A stretch of 64,000 nt of DNA from Streptomyces cyaneofuscatus (lineage in GTDB: Bacteria > Actinomycetota > Actinomycetes > Streptomycetales > Streptomycetaceae). Of the stretch, positions 8,575 to 15,940 are shown piece after piece. The stretch covers positions 62,001-126,000 of the forward strand of contig NZ_JOEM01000023.1 of NCBI RefSeq assembly GCF_000718135.1, in the 5' to 3' direction. The notes under the pieces are model-generated. The model was not told the origin of the DNA and did not search any database. It saw only the letters and a program-made list of their open reading frames with translations. How positions within the stretch are numbered: position 1 is the stretch's first letter; every line of letters starts with the position of its first letter. Made by a program: the position numbers and the translations under genes.

Positions 8575-9149
8575 GCGGCGGCCTCCTCGGCTGCTGCCGT
8601 ACGGGACTCCGCGTGGGCCTGGGCACCACGGGAGACGGCCTGGACGATCGAGACGTACGCGCCGCAGCGGCACAGGTTGCCGCTCATCCGTTCGCGGATC
8701 TCGTCGGGCGTCAGCGGTGGTGGTGTCGGCCCGGGGCGTACGTCGTCGGTGGCGGCGCTCGGCCAGCCGGCCGCGTGCTCCTCGATGACGGCGATGGCCG
8801 AGCAGATCTGGCCGGGGGTGCAGTAGCCGCACTGGTAGCCGTCGAGTTCGAGGAAGGCCTGCTGGACGGGGTGCAGGTCGTCGCCGTCGGCGATGCCTTC
8901 GATGGTGGTGACCTCGCGCCCCTCGGCCGCGACGGCGAGGGTGAGGCAGGCGACGGCGCGGCGTCGGCCGAGCAGGACGGTGCAGGCCCCGCACTGCCCC
9001 TGGTCGCAGCCCTTCTTGGTGCCGGTGAGGTCGAGGCGCTCGCGCAGGGCGTCGAGCAGGGTGGTGCGGTGGTCGACGGACAGGTGGTGCTTCTCGCCGT
9101 TGATGTTCAGGGTGATCGTGCTGGTGGTCGACGAGGGTACTGGGGCCAT
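8571..9149 (-). CDS. 2Fe-2S small subunit of molybdenum hydroxylase (PaoA/YagT-like)
   Basis: A 192-residue electron-transfer subunit with two clusters. Plant-type 2Fe-2S ligands are in GCDQGQCGACTVLL with the fourth Cys in AVACLTLAV; the C-terminal helical 2Fe-2S domain has YQCGYCTPGQICSA and GNLCRCGAYVSIV. ATG 9149 is chosen; longer readings run into the divergent regulatory region. E. coli PaoA carries a twin-arginine signal, but here the N-terminus (MAPVPSSTTSTITLNINGEK) has none, so this enzyme should be cytoplasmic. It is the first gene of the operon and lies 200 bp from the divergent tetR. Confidence 0.92.
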   Translation of the reverse strand: MAPVPSSTTSTITLNINGEKHHLSVDHRTTLLDALRERLDLTGTKKGCDQGQCGACTVLLGRRRAVACLTLAVAAEGREVTTIEGIADGDDLHPVQQAFLELDGYQCGYCTPGQICSAIAVIEEHAAGWPSAATDDVRPGPTPPPLTPDEIRERMSGNLCRCGAYVSIVQAVSRGAQAHAESRTAAAEEAAA

Positions 9150-9257
9150 GATCAGCCTTCTTCGGTGTCCGGTGACAGGAGATCGGCGCTGCGGCAGCGG
9201 TCCGGCAGCCGCCACCGGGTGCCTACAGGTGGCGGGCCGCGCTAGGGTGGCCCTAAC

Positions 9258-9303
9258 CGGACCACTGTCCGCTTCGCCATTCAACGTAACGGACAGCTGT
9301 CCG
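9258..9303. promoter_or_regulatory. Two palindromic operator-like sites between tetR and the molybdenum hydroxylase operon
   Basis: CGGACAGCTGTCCG at 9290-9303 is a perfect 14-bp palindrome. A near copy, CGGACCACTGTCCG, lies at 9258-9271, exactly 32 bp (about three helical turns) upstream. Both are followed by CTT. Their size, symmetry and position in the divergent promoter region fit binding by the adjacent TetR regulator, which would then control itself and the enzyme operon. Confidence 0.6.
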
Positions 9304-9348
9304 CTTAACAAGGACGGGATTCGGCCACGAACCCGTGGAGGAGGATGC

Positions 9349-9984
9349 GTGTCCCAGCCGAGGAAGGACGCGCCCGCGCGTTCGGACGCACCCCCGCGTT
9401 CGGACACGTCGGCACGCTCGGACACGCCGGCACGCTCGGACGCGGTGCGCAACCGCGAGCGCATCCTGCGTGTCGCCATGGCCGAACTGACGGTGCGCCC
9501 GGACGTCCCGCTGAGCACGATCGCCAAGAAGGCGGGCGTCGGGCAGGGCACCTTCTACCGCAACTTCCCGCACCGCGAAGCGCTCGTCCTGGAGATCTAC
9601 CGCTACGAGATGCAGCAAGTGGCCGACGCGGCAGGCGAGTTGCTGGGCACCCGGGAACCTGAGGCGGCCCTGCGTGAGTGGATGGACCGGCTCGCCGGGT
9701 TCGCCATGACCAAGGCGGGCCTGGCGGACGCGATCCGGCTGGTCACCAGCGCCCCGGGCGGCCCGGCCAAGCCCGGCCCCGCCCCGGTGCTGGAGGCCGC
9801 CGGAACGCTGCTCCGCGCCAACGAGGAGGCGGGGACCATACGCCCGGGGGTGACCCCGGACGACTTCTTCCTGGCCATCGCGGGCCTGTGGCAGTTGGAT
9901 CCGCAGGAGGAGTGGCAGCCGCGGGCCGCCCGGCTGCTGGACTTCGTGATGGACGGGCTGCGCGCGGGGGCACCCGGCCGCTGA
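9349..9984 (+). CDS. TetR-family transcriptional regulator
   Basis: A 211-residue repressor, started at GTG 9349 with GGAGGAGG at 9337-9344. The N-terminus carries four imperfect six-residue repeats of the type ARSDTP (about residues 10-33) ahead of the TetR DNA-binding domain. The helix-turn-helix is LSTIAKKAGVGQGTFYRNFP. The C-terminal ligand domain ends with FLAIAGLWQLDPQEEW, similar to actinobacterial TetR proteins with a 'SetR' type C-terminal domain. It is divergent from the molybdenum hydroxylase operon and probably regulates it through the paired palindromes at 9258-9303. The inducing ligand is unknown and may be the enzyme substrate. Confidence 0.88.
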   Translation: MSQPRKDAPARSDAPPRSDTSARSDTPARSDAVRNRERILRVAMAELTVRPDVPLSTIAKKAGVGQGTFYRNFPHREALVLEIYRYEMQQVADAAGELLGTREPEAALREWMDRLAGFAMTKAGLADAIRLVTSAPGGPAKPGPAPVLEAAGTLLRANEEAGTIRPGVTPDDFFLAIAGLWQLDPQEEWQPRAARLLDFVMDGLRAGAPGR

Positions 9985-9997
9985 GCGGTACGGAGCC

Positions 9998-10117
9998 GGG
10001 GCTCAACCGTGCGGGCCTGCGCCGGGGCTCAACCGTGCGGGCCTGCGCCGGGGCTCAACCGTGCGGGCCTGCGCCGGGGCTCAACCGTGGCGGGCCTGCG
10101 CCGGGGCTCAACCGTGG
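9998..10117. repeat. 26/27-bp tandem repeat, about 4.5 copies, at a convergent gene junction
   Basis: Each unit begins GGGGCTCAACCGTG and continues CGGGCCTGCGCC. Copies start at 9998, 10024, 10050, 10076 and 10103; the fourth has one extra G. The array fills the gap between tetR and the convergent PAP2 gene, and the last copy contains the PAP2 stop codon (complement of 10108-10110). It looks like stepwise duplication of the PAP2 gene end. Confidence 0.95.
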
Positions 10118-10905
10118 CGGGGCGCCGGGTCCGACGGCTCCGGGTCCCCGTCGGTGAGCTCGGGTTCCAGCCCTTCGGCCACGCTCGTGGGGCGGCGGCC
10201 GGAATCCGCCCGCCACGCCTCGAAGGCCCAGCCGGTCAGGACCACCACGGCGGCGCCCAGCAGCCAGCCGCCGATGACATCACTGAACCAGTGCACGCCC
10301 AGCGCGATCCGGGTGAAGCCCACGCCCAGGACCGACACCCCCGCCACACCCCAGCAGAGCGCGCGCCAGGCGCGCGGCACCATCGGCAGCAGCACCAGGA
10401 GCAGCACCGCGAACGAGGTGGTCGCCGTCATCGCGTGCCCGGAGGGGAAGGAGTAGCCGGGTGCCTGCGCGACCGGATCCTCCAGCGACGGCCGCGCCCG
10501 CTCCACGACCACCTTCACGAGCACGCCGGTCAGCGCTCCGCCGGCCGCCGTCACCGCCGCCCAGGCCGCAAGGCGCCAGGCCCGTCGGTACAGGAGCCAG
10601 AGCGTGAGCAGCGCGACAGCGATGCGCAGGGTCGCCGGGTCCCACACCCAGTCGGACAGGATCCGCAACGTACCGGTCCACGCCGGGTGTTCGAGGGCGA
10701 CCTCGTGCAGCCGACGGGCCGCCCCCGCGTCGACGCGGCGCAGCGGGGGCCAGTTCGCCTCGACGAGGACGAGCAGCAGGGCGAAGGGGATCGCGGCGGC
10801 GGCAGCGGCGGCCACGGCTCCCAGCAGGCGGACGCCGAACCGGCGGTCGGCGCGGCGGGTGCGCTGCTCCCGGGGGTCCGGGGCGGCGGTGGTGCGTGTC
10901 GGCAT
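10108..10905 (-). CDS. PAP2-superfamily membrane phosphatase
   Basis: A 265-residue integral membrane phosphatase of the phosphatidic acid phosphatase/undecaprenyl-pyrophosphatase type. The three catalytic motifs are present: KVVVERARP, PSGHAMTATTSFA and TRIALGVHWFSDVIGG, giving the acidic-phosphatase Arg, His and His-Asp residues. About six membrane helices are visible, with a charged N-terminal 25 residues and a charged C-terminal tail after about residue 220. It probably removes phosphate from a lipid (phosphatidate, diacylglycerol pyrophosphate or a polyprenyl pyrophosphate) on the outer face of the membrane. It lies 1 bp downstream of the YihY gene in the same operon, which begins with a second PAP2 domain fused to a lipid kinase. 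Confidence 0.9.
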   Translation of the reverse strand: MPTRTTAAPDPREQRTRRADRRFGVRLLGAVAAAAAAAIPFALLLVLVEANWPPLRRVDAGAARRLHEVALEHPAWTGTLRILSDWVWDPATLRIAVALLTLWLLYRRAWRLAAWAAVTAAGGALTGVLVKVVVERARPSLEDPVAQAPGYSFPSGHAMTATTSFAVLLLVLLPMVPRAWRALCWGVAGVSVLGVGFTRIALGVHWFSDVIGGWLLGAAVVVLTGWAFEAWRADSGRRPTSVAEGLEPELTDGDPEPSDPAPRHG

Positions 10906-10906
10906 G

Positions 10907-11860
10907 TCAGGTTCCTGGGTCGGCGGTGATCGGGCCGGGTTTCCCCGCGCGTACGGCTTCCAGCTGGGCGGCGAAGGACAGTCCGAGGAAGAGGGACAGG
11001 GAGGTCAGGTAGGACCACAGGAGCAGGGCCATGAAGAGGCTGAGCGGTCCGTAGACCGTGTCGAAGGAGCCGCTGAGCTGGAGGTAGAGGCTGAGCAGCC
11101 AGGTCAGCAGGGTCCAGAGCACCAGGTACACGGCGGCGCCGAAGGCGAGCCAGGTGTACCCGGGCTGCCGGCGGCGCGGCGAGCGCCGGAAGATCGCGCT
11201 GGCGGAGATCAGGGCGAGCAGCAGGCCGAGCGGGATGCGGAGGAGGTCCCAGGCCGTCCGTGCGCCGTCGCCCAGCCCGTAGACGGTGGTGGCGGCTCTC
11301 ACGAAGTCCCCGCCGGCCACGATCATGATCGAGGCGATGCCGAGCGGTATCCCGGCGCTCAACGACATGACCAGGCCGCGCAGATACTTGAGGTGGAAGA
11401 CCCGGTCCCGCTCCACCCCGTAGATCCGGTTGGCGCCGCGCTCGATCTGGCACATCGCCGTCGTGACGTTGACCAGGGAGAAGAGGAGTCCGAACCAGAG
11501 GGCGATCTCGGCACCGTCGCCGTCGCCGCGCCGGTTGCGGTCCAGCGCCTCGTCCACCACGGGGGCGCTCGGCCCTTCGCTGAGGCTGCGGATCGTCAGC
11601 TCGGCGAGTCGCCCGACGTTCTCGGTGTGCAGCGCGGTGGAGAGGCCCACGAACGCGATGACCAAGGGGATGATCGCCAGGATCGTCTGGAGGGCCAGCG
11701 CGCGGGAGTGGCTGAAGCCGTCGGCGTAACGGAAGCGTACGAAGGCGTCGCGCAGCAGGGGCCAGCGGCCGTACCGGCGGAGCGCCACGAGGGCCTCGTC
11801 GGCAGAGAGTTCGTCGCCGGTCATGTCGTGGGTGACCGGCACCCGGGTCGCGGTTCCCAT
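10907..11860 (-). CDS. YihY/BrkB-family integral membrane protein
   Basis: A 317-residue protein of the YihY/virulence factor BrkB family, whose members have six membrane helices and an unsettled biochemical role; the old link to ribonuclease BN is obsolete. ATG 11860 is preferred to the overlapping GTG 11863 because AGGAG is then five bases upstream. Family features include SRALALQTILAIIPLVIAFV near residues 50-75 and YGPLSLFMALLLWSYLTSLS in the C-terminal third. It lies between the two PAP2-containing genes, so a role in membrane lipid handling is a reasonable but unproven guess. Confidence 0.85.
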   Translation of the reverse strand: MGTATRVPVTHDMTGDELSADEALVALRRYGRWPLLRDAFVRFRYADGFSHSRALALQTILAIIPLVIAFVGLSTALHTENVGRLAELTIRSLSEGPSAPVVDEALDRNRRGDGDGAEIALWFGLLFSLVNVTTAMCQIERGANRIYGVERDRVFHLKYLRGLVMSLSAGIPLGIASIMIVAGGDFVRAATTVYGLGDGARTAWDLLRIPLGLLLALISASAIFRRSPRRRQPGYTWLAFGAAVYLVLWTLLTWLLSLYLQLSGSFDTVYGPLSLFMALLLWSYLTSLSLFLGLSFAAQLEAVRAGKPGPITADPGT

Positions 11861-11897
11861 CACTTCTCCTGGGCGGGCGGCGGAACGGTGGATGCCA

Positions 11898-13619
11898 TCA
11901 CTTCTCCCCTGCCGGCAGCAGGACGGTGAGGGCGCCGGGCCTGACCTCCGCGGTGACCCGCCGGCCGGGAGCCACGGGGTCGCCGTCGACTTCGCGGGGT
12001 TGAGGCCGGGTGAAGGTCAGTTCGGCGCGGCGGAAGGTGAAGAACTCGACCGGGCCCCCGTGCGCTCCGGTCGCGGTACCGGTGGGCCGCGATCCGCGCA
12101 GCAGCACGACCGCCGCCCGCAGCCAGCCGCCCGCACCTCGGGGGTCGAAGAGCGCGAGGTCCAGCAGCCCGTCGTCGGGCCGGGCGCCGGGGACGAGGGC
12201 CGTACCGCCCTGGACGGTGCCGATGTTGGCGATGAGGACCATGCGGGCGGTGCGGTGCAGCGCCGGTGCGCCGTCGAGCGCGACCGCCAGCCGCATCCGG
12301 GGGCCCCGCAGTTCGCCGAGTCCGGCCAGGACGTAGGCGGGCCAGCCGAGCGCCGACTTGGCGCGGTCGGAGGTGGAGCCCATCACCGCCGCGTCGAGTC
12401 CGGCTCCCGACATGGCCGTGAAGTGCGTGCGGGCGATCCCGTCGCCGCTGATGGTGCCGAGGTCCAGCGCGCGGGGCTCGCCGGTGAGCGCGGCGGCCAG
12501 GGCGTCGGCGGGGTCGAGGGGCAGCCCCAGGTTCCGGGCCAGCAGGTTGCCCGTACCGCAGGGCACGACGGCCAGCGTGACACCGGTTCCGGCCAACGCG
12601 TCGGCGACGGCGCGGATGGTGCCGTCGCCGCCGCACGCGACGATGAGGCCCGCTCCGCCGCGCACCGCGCCCGCCGCCTGGCCGCCCCCGGTGTCGCGCT
12701 CGGTGGTCTCCAGGAACGTCACGTCGGTATGCCCCCGTTGCGCGAGGACGAGCCGCAGCCGGTCACGGGTGGCGGTGTCGGTGACGGTCGGGTTGACGAT
12801 CACCACGGCGGGCTCGCGCGACGGGCCGGGCCGGCGCTCGGCGGCCGCGACGGCGATGTCCACCGCGTCGGCCGGTGGCCGGGCGGCCCAGGCGTCGTCG
12901 GCGAGCACGGCACGGCCGACGACGAACAGCGAGAGCCCCCCGTTGAGCAGACCGGCCACCACGTCGCTGGGATGGTGCATGCCCCGGTAGAGCCGGGCCA
13001 GCCCCACCAGGAGCGGGATCAGCAGCAGGAGGACGGCCACCGGCCTGCCCCAGCGGCCACGGACCCGGGACAGCACCAGGACGGCGAGACCGGCGTAGAG
13101 CGCGGTGGCCGCCCCGGTGTGCCCGGAGGTGTAGCTCGACGTCGGAGGCGAGGCGTCCAGGCGCTCCACGTCCGGGCGTGTCCGGTCCACGGCCTCCGTG
13201 ATGAGCAGGAAGACCAGGGACTGGAGCCACACAGCCAGGGCCAGGAAGAGCGCCGCGCGCCACCGGGGAAGCGGCGGCACCAGGAGGAGCGCCAGGCAGC
13301 ACAGCACGGTGACGCCGACGACGGTGTGGGTGTCCCCCGCCCCTGAGGCGATCGCCGATGCGGTGGTCAGTGCGTCGTTGCGTACGCGTTCGAAGGCGTC
13401 GTTCAGCGCGTCCTCGGCGGAGAGCGGCCACAGGTTCCGTGCCGGCCCGGTGATCAGCAGGCCGAGGCCCGCGATCATCGCCGCCTGGCAGACCGCGAAC
13501 GCCGCGATCCGCGCCACCGCGCGGCCCGCGCCGCTGCTCAGGGCCGGTGAGTGGCCCAGGCGTGGCGGAGCCGGGGTTCCGGGCGGTTCGGTCGCTCTCG
13601 CGGGCGTGCTGGTCTCCAT
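11898..13619 (-). CDS. Fusion of PAP2 phosphatase and diacylglycerol-kinase-type lipid kinase
   Basis: A 573-residue protein with two activities in one chain. Residues about 30-240 form a PAP2 membrane domain (AVDRTRPDVERL; SYTSGHTGAATALYAG; RLYRGMHHPSDVVAGLL), in which the usual PSGH is TSGH. Residues about 270-570 form a DAGK catalytic domain with the nucleotide motif ACGGDGTIRAVADAL and the VVPCGTGNLLARNLGLPL loop. One enzyme could therefore dephosphorylate and another phosphorylate related lipids, suggesting turnover of phosphatidate/diacylglycerol or polyprenyl phosphate. Such fusions are known in actinomycetes. ATG 13619 is chosen; longer upstream readings lack family similarity. It is the first gene of the three-gene operon. 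Confidence 0.88.
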   Translation of the reverse strand: METSTPARATEPPGTPAPPRLGHSPALSSGAGRAVARIAAFAVCQAAMIAGLGLLITGPARNLWPLSAEDALNDAFERVRNDALTTASAIASGAGDTHTVVGVTVLCCLALLLVPPLPRWRAALFLALAVWLQSLVFLLITEAVDRTRPDVERLDASPPTSSYTSGHTGAATALYAGLAVLVLSRVRGRWGRPVAVLLLLIPLLVGLARLYRGMHHPSDVVAGLLNGGLSLFVVGRAVLADDAWAARPPADAVDIAVAAAERRPGPSREPAVVIVNPTVTDTATRDRLRLVLAQRGHTDVTFLETTERDTGGGQAAGAVRGGAGLIVACGGDGTIRAVADALAGTGVTLAVVPCGTGNLLARNLGLPLDPADALAAALTGEPRALDLGTISGDGIARTHFTAMSGAGLDAAVMGSTSDRAKSALGWPAYVLAGLGELRGPRMRLAVALDGAPALHRTARMVLIANIGTVQGGTALVPGARPDDGLLDLALFDPRGAGGWLRAAVVLLRGSRPTGTATGAHGGPVEFFTFRRAELTFTRPQPREVDGDPVAPGRRVTAEVRPGALTVLLPAGEK

Positions 13620-13921
13620 CGGGTCCCCCGGGTCCTCCGCCGGACGGCGGGCCGGGGAAGCCTGTTCTTCCCCGGCGTTACGCCGTGTGCCCTGACGGTG
13701 GCCGGACAGACCTGCCAGATGGCGGCGGCCACCGCCCGGTGGCGCCTCGGGCGTCACAGTCGCGCTACGACCCCTTCTCGTCTGGGCCACCGTCAGGTGC
13801 CTGGGGGACGGGTGGGGCGCTGCGAAGTGGAAGGTTTCCCTCCACAATGTCCCGCTTTCGCAGGGCGGTCGGGCCGCCTCCACCCCTTTCCGCAGGCCCC
13901 GGAGCAGTCCGTGGCGACTTT

Positions 13922-13927
13922 TAGGCT
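13922..13927 (+). promoter_or_regulatory. Putative -10 box of a leaderless promoter
   Basis: TAGGCT ends six bases before ATG 13934 and the ATG has no Shine-Dalgarno sequence. The spacing predicts that transcription starts at the A of the start codon. No clear -35 is seen. Confidence 0.45.
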
Positions 13928-13933
13928 GCGCTT

Positions 13934-14653
13934 ATGCACTACACCAAGAAGCTCATCGGACTGGCCGCCGTCGGCATCCTCGCGGTCGGCTGCGGCTCCG
14001 GGGACTCCTCCGGGACGGCCGCCGCCCCCGCCGGCTCCAAGCCCGACACCGGGCAGGAGACGACCGCCGCCCCGCAGGCCGCGCCGCTGCCCGTCGCCGT
14101 GGACGGCCCGCAGAAGGACGTCCTCGACAGTTCCTCCGACGGGCAGCTCAAGGTCCTGCCCAAGCCGGACAACAGCGCTCCCTTCACCGAGCGGGTGGAG
14201 CACAAGCTCCAGGAGCAGGTCCTCGGCCGGGTGAAGGTGCCCGGCAAAACCAGCGCCGAGTGCCCGGACGGGGTGACGCAGAAGGCCGGTGCCGTGAGCA
14301 CCTGCAACGTCACCTACGAAGGCGCTGTCATCCCGTACGAGGTCAAGATCAGCGACTCGTACAAGGAAGGAGGCTTCATGACCTTCTACAACGCCAAGCC
14401 CCTCAAGGGTCTGCTCGTCGCGAAGGTCGTCTACGACCAGCTGTTCGAGCAGTACGGCAGCGGGTCCGGCCGCTCCGACGCGTCCAAGCTCGCCTGCGAG
14501 GAGTTCCCCGCCGCCACGGCCGTCGACTTCGAGGCCGACTCCGGTCTGACCTGCCAGTACTGGAGCAAGTACGGCAACGAGGGCGACGGCGGGTACGAGA
14601 CGCTGCGCGTCAAGGCCGGCCCCTACGGCACGAGTTTCGAACAGGTCCGCTGA
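13934..14653 (+). CDS. Secreted lipoprotein with DUF4333-like C-terminus
   Basis: A 239-residue lipoprotein. A type II signal peptide is clear: MHYTKKLIGLAAVGILAVGC, with the lipobox LAVGC and acylated Cys at residue 20. A Ser/Pro/Ala-rich linker follows to about residue 55. Residues 75-150 contain a DUF4333-like fold with paired cysteines (AECPDGV, STCNVTY), and a further pair occurs later (LACEEF, LTCQYW), suggesting two disulfides outside the membrane. Function unknown. Transcription seems to be from a leaderless promoter. It ends in a tandem-repeat junction shared with the convergent P450 gene. Confidence 0.85.
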   Translation: MHYTKKLIGLAAVGILAVGCGSGDSSGTAAAPAGSKPDTGQETTAAPQAAPLPVAVDGPQKDVLDSSSDGQLKVLPKPDNSAPFTERVEHKLQEQVLGRVKVPGKTSAECPDGVTQKAGAVSTCNVTYEGAVIPYEVKISDSYKEGGFMTFYNAKPLKGLLVAKVVYDQLFEQYGSGSGRSDASKLACEEFPAATAVDFEADSGLTCQYWSKYGNEGDGGYETLRVKAGPYGTSFEQVR

Positions 14654-14710
14654 GACCGGTCCGTCAGCTCCGCTGAGGCTGGTCCGTCAGGTCCGCTGAG
14701 GCCGGTCCCT
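14642..14710. repeat. Three 23-bp tandem repeats at a convergent junction
   Basis: Units at 14642-14664, 14665-14687 and 14688-14710 share AGSTCCGCTGAGRCYGGTCC followed by STC. The first unit contains the stop codon (TGA 14651-14653) of the lipoprotein gene, so the array reads as a duplication of a gene terminus. The convergent P450 gene stops two bases beyond the array. Confidence 0.93.
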
Positions 14711-14711
14711 C

Positions 14712-15896
14712 CTACCAGCGCACCCCCAGCCGCAACGGACTGCGGGACGTCGTCCCGGTACGCCAGATCACCGTCTCCGCCGGCTCCGTCAGGCGCAGGT
14801 CCGGAAAGCGGGCGGAGAGGCGGTGCAGGGCGATCTGGAGTTCCGTACGGGCCAGCCAGGCGCCCAGGCAGTAGTGGGCCCCGGCCCCGAAGGAGAGGGT
14901 GGGGGCCTCCAGCGGGGCGAACAGGTCGTCGCGGGTGCGGCGGGGGAAGACGGCCGGGTCGCGGTTGGCGGCACCGCAGTCCGCGAGCACGACCGCACCG
15001 GCCGGGATCACCACCCCGCCGACCTCGGTGTCCTCGGCCGCGTGGCGTGCCGTTCCCCGGTCGTCGCCCAGCGGGACGAGGTGGATGAGGCGGTCCGCCG
15101 CCCTTCCGGCCGCCTCCTCGTCCGCGCCGATGCGGGGCCAGCTCTCCGGGCGTTCGCCGAGGAGGTAGAGCAGTGCGTTGCCCAGCATGGTCATCGTGCT
15201 GTCGTGGCCCCCGACGACGAGCCCGCAGACCAGGCTCACCAACTGCGCCTCGGGGAGACCGCCTTCGTCGTCGGCGGCCCGCACCAGGCTGCTGATCAGG
15301 TCGTCGCCGGGGGCGCGCCGCCGCTCCGTGAGGAGCTCCGCGCCGAACGCGCCGAACTCCTTCAGTACGGACTCCACCTCCTCCCCGGAGTGGGAGCCGT
15401 CGGAGAAGGCGTGCTCGCTCCAGTGGCGCATCCGGTCGCGCGCGGACGCGTCCAGGCCCATCAGCCGGCTGATCACCGCCACGGGGAGGGGGAGGGTGAA
15501 CTCCTCGACCACGTCGCCCGGTTGCGGCCGGTCCTCCAACCGGTCCAGGAGCTGTTCCACGATGTCGGTGATCCATGGCCGCCAGCGGGCGACGGCCCTC
15601 GGGGTGAAGGCGCGGCGCAGGGTCCGGCGCAGCCGCAGGTGGTCGGGGCCGTCCTGGTTGAACATCAGGTCGGGGTTGTTCACGAGGTCCGGTACGTCGG
15701 AGAGGGCCGGGGCGTCCGCCGCGTACAGCCGGGACCGGCCGAAGCGCGGGTCGGAGAGCACCTGGCGGACATCCGCGTACCGGCTGACCAGCCAGGCGGG
15801 GGCTCCGCCCGGCAGCTCCCCCAGCCGGGGCGGGCCCGGTTCCTCGAAGTGCAGCCGGTGCAGGGGGACCAGGGACGACGGGTCGGTGGTGGTCAT
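14712..15896 (-). CDS. ftdF: Cytochrome P450 of the tetramate macrolactam cluster, lacking the ExxR motif
   Basis: A 394-residue P450, last gene of the tetramate operon and homologous by position to ftdF, which tailors the finished macrolactam. The heme loop is intact (FGAGAHYCLG, Cys343), as is the I-helix oxygen-activation motif (GGHDST, residues 229-234). The K-helix motif is not: where family members read E-L-L-R before a conserved PLG, this protein reads R-L-I-H (residues 269-272) before VPLG. Both invariant ExxR residues are replaced. Loss of ExxR has been reported for the Streptomyces CYP157 family, so activity is still possible. ATG 15896 has GAAGGAG upstream. Confidence 0.9.
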   Translation of the reverse strand: MTTTDPSSLVPLHRLHFEEPGPPRLGELPGGAPAWLVSRYADVRQVLSDPRFGRSRLYAADAPALSDVPDLVNNPDLMFNQDGPDHLRLRRTLRRAFTPRAVARWRPWITDIVEQLLDRLEDRPQPGDVVEEFTLPLPVAVISRLMGLDASARDRMRHWSEHAFSDGSHSGEEVESVLKEFGAFGAELLTERRRAPGDDLISSLVRAADDEGGLPEAQLVSLVCGLVVGGHDSTMTMLGNALLYLLGERPESWPRIGADEEAAGRAADRLIHLVPLGDDRGTARHAAEDTEVGGVVIPAGAVVLADCGAANRDPAVFPRRTRDDLFAPLEAPTLSFGAGAHYCLGAWLARTELQIALHRLSARFPDLRLTEPAETVIWRTGTTSRSPLRLGVRW

Positions 15897-15940
15897 CGTG
15901 AACTCCTTCGGCAGAGCAGGTGGTTGGGCCTCCGCGGTCC

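Noticed and set aside
9998..10117. Possible CRISPR array
   Set aside because: Units are directly adjacent without unique spacers and no cas genes are present; this is a simple tandem repeat.
13620..13883. Longer N-terminus for the PAP2-kinase fusion
   Set aside because: The extra sequence is Arg/Gly/Pro-rich and unlike the family; ATG 13619 gives a natural N-terminus.
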